From positions 186,001 to 250,000 of the forward strand of contig JAEPQK010000005.1 in the NCBI GenBank assembly GCA_017640615.1: 64,000 bases of DNA, in the 5' to 3' direction. Below the pieces are notes generated by a model. The model was not told where the DNA came from. It searched no databases and saw nothing but the letters and a program-made list of their open reading frames with translations. The translations under genes and the position numbers were made by a program. This stretch comes from Rhizobiaceae bacterium (lineage in GTDB: Bacteria; Pseudomonadota; Alphaproteobacteria; Rhizobiales; Rhizobiaceae). Below, piece after piece: positions 55,264-64,000 of the stretch. Position 1 is the first letter of the stretch, and each line of letters opens with the position of its first letter.

Positions 55264-55919
55264 TTGAAAGAAATGAACGACCGCACATGCATCGTGACGC
55301 GGCAGACGCGGGAAGCCGACGCGCTCCTGCGCTTTGTCGCGGGGCCTGACGGCTCGGTCGTTCCAGATATCAGGCGCAAGCTTCCGGGCCGTGGCTGCTG
55401 GGTCACCGCCGACCGCGCGCATGTCGACAAGGCAGCAGGCAAAAACCTCTTTGCCCGGGCTCTGAAGACCGGCGTAACCGTGCCGTCCGACCTCGGGCAG
55501 ATGGTCGATGGACTTCTTGCCTCGGCGGCGCTCGGCGTAATGGGACTTGCCCGCAAGGCCGGCGCTGTGGCACTTGGCGCAGCGAAAGTGGACGGCGCGG
55601 TGCGCACCGGCAACGCGGCAGCTCTCCTCCATGCGGTGGAAGCGTCCGAAGACGGTGTGCGCAAGCTCGCACAGGCCCGACACGCAACCAAAACGGCCGG
55701 AGGCCCCGACATCCCGGCGTTCAGGCTCTTTTCCGAGGCGGAAATGGGTTTGGCATTGGGGGCAACAAATGTGATACATGCTGCCCTGCTCGCTTCGGAG
55801 ACGGGCAAGGCGGCGCTCAGGCGCGTGGCCGCACTCGATCGCTACCGTGCCGGGTTCGACACCCGGATGGCAGCCGGCGCACAAGAGCCTGAAGAGACGA
55901 CGCCTACAAAGGATATGGA

Positions 55920-55923
<4 letters not shown>
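55264..55923 (+). CDS. YlxR-L7Ae-type RNA-binding fusion protein
   Basis: 219 residues. The first half is a YlxR (DUF448) domain: [40 protein letters not shown]. The second half is a ribosomal L7Ae-like domain ([40 protein letters not shown]). Fusion of the two is normal in Hyphomicrobiales between nusA and infB. The start is TTG 55264, which has GGAG at good spacing, or ATG 55273. The infB ATG overlaps its stop (ATGA). Confidence 0.93.
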
Positions 55924-58463
<2,540 letters not shown>

Positions 58464-58529
58464 CGGGCACCCGGGCGTGGATGACGCGAGCCGTCGCCGC
58501 GCCCCAATAGTCGAGCATTAACGGAAACA

Positions 58530-58556
58530 TGCAGGGCGGTTCGATCCCGCCCTGCA
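58530..58556. promoter_or_regulatory. Stem-loop between infB and rbfA resembling a tRNA T-arm
   Basis: TGCAGGGCGG (58530-58539) pairs with CCGCCCTGCA (58547-58556), 10 bp perfect, with a 7-base loop TTCGATC. The loop and first five pairs match a tRNA T-arm (TTCRANY), but there are no acceptor or D arms. No T-run follows. It lies 20 bases upstream of rbfA and may modulate message stability. Confidence 0.6.
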
Positions 58557-58575
58557 CGATTTCAGGAATATAACC

Positions 58576-58980
58576 GTGTCGAGATTCTCATCTTCCGGCC
58601 CGTCCCAGCGCCAGTTGCGCGTTGGCGAGCAGGTCCGCCATGCCATTTCCACCGTGCTGCAGCGCGGCGAGGTGCGCGACGACTTGATCGAGGCCACCGT
58701 CATTTCCGTATCCGAGGTACGCATGTCGCCCGATCTGAAGATCGCGACGGCCTTTGTTGCGCCGCTGGCCGCGAAGGATGATGACGCGGTGGTCGCGGCG
58801 CTCAATCGCAACGCCCGCTTCATTCGCGGCCGGGTGACGCCCGAGCTGCGGCAGATGAAATACATGCCCGAGATCAGGTTCAGGCTCGACACCAGCTTCG
58901 ACAACATGGCGAAGATCGACCAGCTCCTGCGCTCGCCCGAAGTAGCGCGCGACCTTGACGAGGACGGAGACGACGACTGA
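58576..58980 (+). CDS. rbfA: Ribosome-binding factor A
   Basis: 134 residues. KH-like fold that helps 16S 5' processing and cold adaptation of 30S subunits. Marks: [38 protein letters not shown] and [20 protein letters not shown]. The start is GTG 58576 with AGGA before it. The end overlaps truB by one base (TGATG). Tail is acidic (DLDEDGDDD). Confidence 0.96.
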   Translation: MSRFSSSGPSQRQLRVGEQVRHAISTVLQRGEVRDDLIEATVISVSEVRMSPDLKIATAFVAPLAAKDDDAVVAALNRNARFIRGRVTPELRQMKYMPEIRFRLDTSFDNMAKIDQLLRSPEVARDLDEDGDDD

Positions 58981-59945
58981 TGCCGCGCAACCGCAAGAAG
59001 AAGGGCCGCACGGTTTCCGGTTGGGTGGTGTTCGACAAACCGGTGGGGATGGGCTCCACCGAAGCCGTCTCCAAGGTCAAATGGCTGTTTAACGCAGCGA
59101 AGGCGGGCCACGCTGGTACCCTCGATCCGCTTGCCTCCGGCATGCTGCCGATCGCGCTCGGCGATGCAACGAAAACAGTGCCTTACGTGATGGACGGTGC
59201 AAAGGTTTACCGCTTCACGGTCGCATGGGGCGAGGAGCGCTCGACGGACGATCTGGAAGGCGAAGCGACGAAGACATCCGACAAGCGGCCGTCGGAGGCG
59301 GATATCCGGGCGCTGCTGCCGCAATTCACCGGCGTCATCATGCAGGCGCCGCCGCAATTTTCCGCCATCAAGATCGACGGCGAACGAGCTTATGACCTCG
59401 CCCGCGAAGGCGAGGCGATCGATATCCCTGCGCGGGAGGTGGAGATCGGCCGTCTCGATATCGTCGATATGCCGGATACGGCGCACACAGTGTTTGAGAT
59501 CGAATGCGGCAAGGGCACCTATGTGCGCTCGCTCGCCCGTGACATGGGGCGCGAACTCGGCTGCTACGGCCATATCGCCGATCTTCGCCGCGTCGAGGTC
59601 GATCCCTTCACGCCCGAGCAGCTCGTCAGGCTGGAGGCGCTGGAGGAGGCCGCGCCGGAACGTGAACGCGGTGAAGACAACCGGCCGCTGCCGCCAGCGC
59701 CTGACGCGTTCGGTGCGCTCGACGCGCTGCTGCTCGACACAGGTGCCGCACTTTCCTTCCTGCCGCAGGTGATGCTGTCAGACGATGCCGCCCGCAAGGT
59801 GCGATTGGGCAATCCGGCCATCGTGCGCGGTGCCGGCGCGCCGATCGAGGCCGAAGACGCCTGCGCGGTCGCGCGCGGCCGGCTGGTCGCCCTCGGCGCG
59901 ATCGAGGCCGGCATGTTTCATCCCCGGCGCGTTTTCGCCGACTGA
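58980..59945 (+). CDS. truB: tRNA pseudouridine synthase B
   Basis: 321 residues. Makes pseudouridine 55 in the T-arm of tRNAs. The catalytic Asp is in [20 protein letters not shown], then [20 protein letters not shown] and [18 protein letters not shown]. The C-terminus ends in a TruB_C-type region. It is translationally coupled to rbfA. A terminator-like hairpin (59974-59997) closes the operon. Confidence 0.97.
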   Translation: MPRNRKKKGRTVSGWVVFDKPVGMGSTEAVSKVKWLFNAAKAGHAGTLDPLASGMLPIALGDATKTVPYVMDGAKVYRFTVAWGEERSTDDLEGEATKTSDKRPSEADIRALLPQFTGVIMQAPPQFSAIKIDGERAYDLAREGEAIDIPAREVEIGRLDIVDMPDTAHTVFEIECGKGTYVRSLARDMGRELGCYGHIADLRRVEVDPFTPEQLVRLEALEEAAPERERGEDNRPLPPAPDAFGALDALLLDTGAALSFLPQVMLSDDAARKVRLGNPAIVRGAGAPIEAEDACAVARGRLVALGAIEAGMFHPRRVFAD

Positions 59946-59973
59946 CGGTTGTGTGAACTTTAGGCTTGCGGGC

Positions 59974-59997
59974 GGCGCTGTATTTGCGCCAGTTTTT
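59974..59997 (+). terminator. Rho-independent terminator after truB
   Basis: GGCGC (59974-59978) pairs with GCGCC (59986-59990) around a 7-base loop (TGTATTT), followed by AGTTTTT. It lies in the 57 bases before the corA gene, ending 6 bases before its ATG, so corA has either its own promoter inside truB or partial read-through. Confidence 0.6.
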
Positions 59998-60002
59998 CCG
60001 CC

Positions 60003-61076
60003 ATGAGCCGCAAGCACACCTTGGTCCAGCATCGGCGCTCGCCCGTGGGCGCGCCACCCGGCACTCTGGTGCCCGACGCCAATGCGTCACCGACGACGAT
60101 CAGCCTGACGGTAATCAAGGCTGACACAGCCACGGTCCATCCCGACCAGAGCGTTGAGGATATCCGGGCCGCGATGCGCAGCGGCGACCGGCTATGGGTC
60201 GATGTGATTGGGCTGGCCGATCTCGAGCTCATCGCCGAGATTGGCGCCTTGTTCGAGCTTGACCCGCTCGCGGTGGAGGATGTGACCAACACCGACCAGC
60301 GCCCGAAGGTCGATGTCTACGAAAAGCACCCGCTGATCGTCGTCCACATGTTCGATGGCAAAACGGTCGCTTCCAAAGAGCAGTTCGCAATCTCTTTCGA
60401 CAAGAAGCATGTGGTTACTTTTCAGGAGCGCCCGGGCGACTGCCTGGAGCCGGTGCGTAGGCGGCTCGCTTCGCCGACTGGCCGCATCCGCAAGCGCGGC
60501 GCGCCCTATCTGGTCTATGCGATCCTCGACACCATTCTGGATTCCTACTTTCCGCTGCTCGAAGCGATCGGCGACGAGCTGGAGGAGATCGAAGACCGGA
60601 TCATCTCCGACCCGCGCCCTGACGAAGTTGCGCGCCTGCACACGCTCAAGCGCGACCTGCTGGTGATCAAACGCGCCTTGTGGCCCTCGCGCGAAATGCT
60701 GTCGGCGCTGACACGCGAGGAAATCGGCCTCATCCCGAAGGACGTGCATCAATATCTGCGCGACACCTATGACCATGCGATCCAGCTCATCGACGTGACG
60801 GAGACCTATCGCGAGCTCGCCACCGGTTTGCTCGACCTTTACATGTCCTCGGTCTCAACCAAGATGAACGAGGTAATGAAGGTGCTGACGATCATCTCCA
60901 CCATCTTCATCCCGCTCGGCTTTCTGGCTGGCATCTGGGGCATGAATTTCAATCAGAATTCGGCCTGGAACATGCCGGAGCTGGAATTCGCCTATGGCTA
61001 TCCGCTGGCGCTTGGCCTGATGGCGGTGATCGCGGTCGGTTTGCTTATCGTCTTTCGCTGGAAGCGCTGGCTTTAG
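60003..61076 (+). CDS. corA: CorA-family magnesium/cobalt channel
   Basis: 357 residues. An alpha/beta cytosolic domain is followed by a long stalk helix and two C-terminal membrane helices (about 295-315 and 330-351) with the conserved loop GMNF in WGMNFNQNSAWNMPELEF, the ion selectivity site of CorA pentamers. The N-terminal 40 residues are basic and variable. It lies between the rimP-truB block and rpsO, unlinked to them in function. Confidence 0.93.
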   Translation: MSRKHTLVQHRRSPVGAPPGTLVPDANASPTTISLTVIKADTATVHPDQSVEDIRAAMRSGDRLWVDVIGLADLELIAEIGALFELDPLAVEDVTNTDQRPKVDVYEKHPLIVVHMFDGKTVASKEQFAISFDKKHVVTFQERPGDCLEPVRRRLASPTGRIRKRGAPYLVYAILDTILDSYFPLLEAIGDELEEIEDRIISDPRPDEVARLHTLKRDLLVIKRALWPSREMLSALTREEIGLIPKDVHQYLRDTYDHAIQLIDVTETYRELATGLLDLYMSSVSTKMNEVMKVLTIISTIFIPLGFLAGIWGMNFNQNSAWNMPELEFAYGYPLALGLMAVIAVGLLIVFRWKRWL

Positions 61077-61221
61077 GCATCGCACAATCGCACTGGCATT
61101 TGCCGACGAATTGGACTATATGCGCCGCAGCGCAGCGTATGACGCTGCCTGACCGGCCCCCGCTGGACGACATCCCGGCCGTGGGCGTCCCACTTCCTCC
61201 CGATTTTTGAAAGGAAATCCG

Positions 61222-61491
61222 ATGTCGATAACCGCTGAGCGGAAGCAGGAACTCTTGAAAGAATACGCAACTGCCAAAGGCGACACTGGTTCGCCGGAAG
61301 TGCAGGTCGCGATTCTCTCGGAGCGCATCACCAACCTGACCGAACACTTCAAGGGCCACAAAAAGGACAACCACTCCCGTCGTGGTCTGCTGAAGCTGGT
61401 TTCACAGCGCCGTCGTCTCCTGGACTATCTGAAGACCAAGGACGAAGGCCGCTATCAGACGCTGATCGGCAAGCTCGGTCTGCGCCGCTGA
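61222..61491 (+). CDS. rpsO: 30S ribosomal protein S15
   Basis: 89 residues, complete. Binds the central domain of 16S rRNA. Marks: [20 protein letters not shown] and [20 protein letters not shown], ending [16 protein letters not shown] precedes ATG 61222. It is followed by a strong terminator and then pnp, the standard rpsO-pnp order. In many bacteria S15 controls its own translation; no pseudoknot was verified here. Confidence 0.99.
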   Translation: MSITAERKQELLKEYATAKGDTGSPEVQVAILSERITNLTEHFKGHKKDNHSRRGLLKLVSQRRRLLDYLKTKDEGRYQTLIGKLGLRR

Positions 61492-61500
61492 TTGTTGCGG

Positions 61501-61527
61501 AAACGGGCGGCTTGTCCGCCCGTTTTT
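61501..61527 (+). terminator. Rho-independent terminator after rpsO
   Basis: AAACGGGCGG (61501-61510) pairs with CCGCCCGTTT (61516-61525) around a 5-base loop (CTTGT), followed by TT. It lies 9 bases after the rpsO stop and is the clearest terminator in this block. Read-through to pnp is usual in the family. Confidence 0.88.
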
Positions 61528-61631
61528 GCATCGCCGGGGCATTGAAATGCTCCGAACCCCGCGTCGCCGCGATGAAACGATGACGACGCAACCCCAGGAC
61601 CGGGTCATGGGGCAGGATTGCAGGCAGCTCT

Positions 61632-61649
61632 GCGCATCTTGAGATGCGC
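61632..61649 (+). promoter_or_regulatory. Leader hairpin of pnp
   Basis: GCGCATCT (61632-61639) and AGATGCGC (61642-61649) form a perfect stem with a tiny loop in the 320-base interval 61528-61847 before pnp; a second GCGGC...GCCGC hairpin lies near 61755-61769. In enterobacteria pnp leaders fold into an RNase III target for autocontrol, and this could be the same. No gene is seen in the interval. Confidence 0.5.
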
Positions 61650-61847
61650 GTGGTCGAGAGCTTCCCGTTGTCTTGCCCGTGGCTCGTTCCGGACCCGCCA
61701 GCCGCAACAGCGGCCGGAGAACCGGGCCCGATAGCATAACCGGCAGCCATCTTGCGGCTTTGCGCCGCAGAAGCTGGCAGCCGGCGAACGAAGCAGGGGA
61801 GCGGACCGCGCCATGGACGGCGCGCGCGACCCCAACAAGGACGAGAT

Positions 61848-63989
61848 ATGTTCAAGCATCATAAAGTTGAAATGGAATGGGGCGGTCGCCCGCTCATTCT
61901 GGAAACCGGCAAGATCGCCCGTCAGGCAGACGGCGCAGTGCTTGCCACCTATGGCGAAACGGTGGTTCTGGCCACCGTCGTGTCGGCCAAGGAACCGAAG
62001 CCCGGCTTCGATTTCTTCCCGCTGACCGTGAACTACCAGGAAAAGACCTTTGCCGCCGGCAAGATTCCGGGTGGCTTCTTCAAGCGCGAAGGCCGTCCGA
62101 GCGAGAAGGAAACGCTTACCTCGCGTCTCATCGACCGCCCGATCCGCCCGCTTTTCGCAGACGGCTACAAGAACGACACGCAGGTTGTTCTGACCGTACT
62201 CCAGCACGATCTGGAAAATGATCCGGACATTCTGGCGATGATCGGCGCATCCGCGGCCCTCACGCTGTCGGGTGTTCCCTTCATGGGTCCGATCGGCGCG
62301 GCGCGCGTCGGCTATATCGGCGGCGAATACGTGCTGAACCCGCAGGTCGACGACATGCCGGAATCGAAGCTCGATCTGGTCGTCGCCGGCACCGGCGATG
62401 CGGTGATGATGGTGGAATCGGAAGCCCATGAGCTGTCCGAAGAAGTCATGCTTGGCGCGGTGACGTTCGGCCACAAAGCCTTCCAGCCGGTGATCGATGC
62501 GATCATCAAGCTGGCCGAGGCTGCCGCGAAGGAGCCGCGCGAACACACCACCGCAGACCTTTCGGAGCTCGAGGGCGAGATGCTGAAGCTCGTCGAAGGC
62601 GAGCTGCGCGAAGCCTACAAGATCACCGACAAGCAGCAGCGTTACACTGCCGTGGACGCCGTAAAGGCGAAGGTCAAGGAAGCCTTCACCCCGGCTGAAG
62701 GCGAGGAAGCCAAATGGTCGTCCGAGCAGGTGGGTTCCGTGTTCAAGGACCTGCAGGCAAAGATCGTTCGCTGGAACATTCTGGACACCGGCAGCCGTAT
62801 CGATGGCCGCGATCTCCAGACCGTGCGTTCGATCGTTTCGGAAGTAGGCGTTCTGCCGCGCACCCACGGTTCAGCCGTGTTTACCCGCGGTGAAACGCAG
62901 GCTGTTGTGGTCGCCACGCTGGGCACTGGCGAAGACGAGCAGTTCGTCGATGCACTCACCGGCACCTACAAAGAAACCTTCATGCTGCACTACAACTTCC
63001 CGCCCTATTCCGTGGGCGAGACGGGCCGCATGGGTTCGCCGGGTCGCCGCGAAATCGGTCATGGCAAGCTTGCCTGGCGCGCCATTCATCCGATGCTGCC
63101 GGCCGCCGATCAGTTCCCCTACACACTGCGCGTGGTGTCCGAGATCACCGAGTCCAACGGTTCGTCGTCGATGGCAACTGTCTGCGGCACCTCGCTGGCG
63201 CTGATGGATGCCGGCGTGCCGCTGGCCAAGCCTGTTGCAGGCATCGCCATGGGCCTGATCAAGGAAGGCGAGCGTTACGCGGTGCTTTCCGACATTCTCG
63301 GTGACGAGGACCATCTCGGCGACATGGACTTCAAGGTCGCCGGCACGGTTGACGGCATTACCTCGCTGCAGATGGACATCAAGATCGATGGCATCACCGA
63401 GGAGATCATGAAGATCGCCCTCGAACAGGCCAAGGGCGGCCGCACGCACATTCTCAGCGAGATGGGCAAGGCTATCTCCGAAGGCCGTTCGGAGCTTGGC
63501 GAGTTCGCGCCGCGCATCGAGGTCATGAACATCCCGACCGACAAGATCCGTGACGTGATCGGCACCGGCGGCAAGGTCATCCGCGAAATCGTCGAAAAGA
63601 CCGGCGCCAAGATCAACATCGAGGACGACGGCACGGTGAAGATCGCTTCGTCGAATGCGAAGGAGATCGAGGCCGCGAAGAAGTGGATTCACTCGCTGAC
63701 GGCTGAGCCGGAAGTGGGCGAAATCTACCAAGGCACGGTCGTGAAGACCGCCGATTTCGGCGCCTTCGTGAACTTCTTCGGCCCCAAGGACGGTCTGGTT
63801 CACATCTCGCAGCTCGCACAGGAGCGCGTCGGCAAGACCACCGACGTCGTCAAGGAAGGCGATAAGGTCTTCGTGAAACTGATGGGCTTCGACGAGCGCG
63901 GCAAGGTTCGCCTGTCGATGAAGGTCGTCGATCAGGACACCGGCAAGGAAATCGTCCGTGAAAAGAAAGCGGAAGATACCGACGCCTGA
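61848..63989 (+). CDS. pnp: Polyribonucleotide nucleotidyltransferase (PNPase)
   Basis: 713 residues. 3'-5' phosphorolytic exoribonuclease. Two RNase PH domains: the first with [20 protein letters not shown], the second with the phosphate-binding [19 protein letters not shown] and [20 protein letters not shown], whose [18 protein letters not shown] holds the catalytic Asp residues. A KH domain ([20 protein letters not shown]) and an S1 domain ([20 protein letters not shown]) finish it. AAGGAC precedes ATG 61848. The coding region is complete, 11 bases before the window end. Confidence 0.98.
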   Translation: MFKHHKVEMEWGGRPLILETGKIARQADGAVLATYGETVVLATVVSAKEPKPGFDFFPLTVNYQEKTFAAGKIPGGFFKREGRPSEKETLTSRLIDRPIRPLFADGYKNDTQVVLTVLQHDLENDPDILAMIGASAALTLSGVPFMGPIGAARVGYIGGEYVLNPQVDDMPESKLDLVVAGTGDAVMMVESEAHELSEEVMLGAVTFGHKAFQPVIDAIIKLAEAAAKEPREHTTADLSELEGEMLKLVEGELREAYKITDKQQRYTAVDAVKAKVKEAFTPAEGEEAKWSSEQVGSVFKDLQAKIVRWNILDTGSRIDGRDLQTVRSIVSEVGVLPRTHGSAVFTRGETQAVVVATLGTGEDEQFVDALTGTYKETFMLHYNFPPYSVGETGRMGSPGRREIGHGKLAWRAIHPMLPAADQFPYTLRVVSEITESNGSSSMATVCGTSLALMDAGVPLAKPVAGIAMGLIKEGERYAVLSDILGDEDHLGDMDFKVAGTVDGITSLQMDIKIDGITEEIMKIALEQAKGGRTHILSEMGKAISEGRSELGEFAPRIEVMNIPTDKIRDVIGTGGKVIREIVEKTGAKINIEDDGTVKIASSNAKEIEAAKKWIHSLTAEPEVGEIYQGTVVKTADFGAFVNFFGPKDGLVHISQLAQERVGKTTDVVKEGDKVFVKLMGFDERGKVRLSMKVVDQDTGKEIVREKKAEDTDA

Positions 63990-64000
63990 TCGCAAGTGCG

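Noticed and set aside
58530-58556. Possible tRNA because of a perfect T-arm-like hairpin with TTCGATC loop
   Set aside because: No acceptor stem, D-arm or anticodon arm pairs around it; upstream bases do not match the 3' strand CTGCACG.
61605-63995. Long minus-strand open frames opposite pnp
   Set aside because: The plus strand encodes a complete PNPase; the antisense frames are His/Asp/Leu-rich without a recognisable family.

Overview
The window is chromosomal DNA of a GC-rich alphaproteobacterium, most likely a Hyphomicrobiales (Rhizobiales) member near the Phyllobacteriaceae. This rests on the right-hand gene order (tsaB-rimI-plsC-miaB-phoH-ybeY-corC-lnt-XRE regulator-metK-trmB, then rimP-nusA-ylxR-infB-rbfA-truB and rpsO-pnp), on Hyphomicrobiales-type small proteins, and on intergenic palindromic repeats of the kind common in that order. 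No rRNA, tRNA, CRISPR array, prophage or transposase gene was found.

Layout. 1-2162: a truncated membrane-anchored LuxR-type regulator, a PepSY protein, PPK2 polyphosphate kinase and a twin CDGSH iron-sulfur protein. 2163-4724: an accessory two-gene cassette (candidate PD-(D/E)XK toxin plus a translationally coupled partner) lying between two near-identical repeats of about 280 bp; the second repeat also carries a fragment of the CDGSH gene. 4725-8440: a CopD-like membrane protein, prfC, a one-base frameshifted small gene, a class II glutamine amidotransferase and a DUF6356 protein. 8441-13064: an Lrp regulator with phased operator half-sites, two separate ArsR-SRPBCC modules, an AlkD-like repair protein, a GST and dut. 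13159-19821: a PEP-mutase/isocitrate-lyase-family enzyme coupled to trans-3-hydroxy-L-proline dehydratase, cysK-MOSC, and a TRAP transporter operon with a strong dctP-dctQ stem-loop. 19862-28697: regulators and envelope genes, including a complete ECF41 sigma-factor operon whose own promoter (TGTCACA-N16-CGTC) is readable, a LytTR regulator, a secreted Kazal protein and a CruF-like carotenoid protein coupled to an SRPBCC protein. 28705-32204: an SH3-metallo-beta-lactamase-fold protein divergent from lepA. 32205-35364: about 3 kb of accessory DNA with palindromic repeats, a HEPN-like gene, a structured repeat element and a secreted Cys-rich protein. 35365-39645: a hydantoinase A-type protein and malate synthase G. 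39646-63989: housekeeping blocks for tRNA modification, lipoprotein acylation, methionine/SAM, arginine catabolism, translation initiation and RNA turnover.

How genes work together. Many pairs are translationally coupled by ATGA, GTGA, TTGA or TGATG overlaps (ArsR-SRPBCC-GST; membrane protein-CMD-sigma; dctQ-dctM; tsaB-rimI; rbfA-truB; ylxR-infB). Arginase and ornithine cyclodeaminase, divergent from an Lrp regulator, would convert arginine to proline. The metK leader can fold into mutually exclusive hairpins, one of them a terminator, so SAM-dependent attenuation is plausible.

The least ordinary items are the cassette at 2544-4375 inside its duplicated border, the HEPN-like gene, the metK leader and the repeat families. 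All product calls come from reading motifs by eye; no database search was possible.
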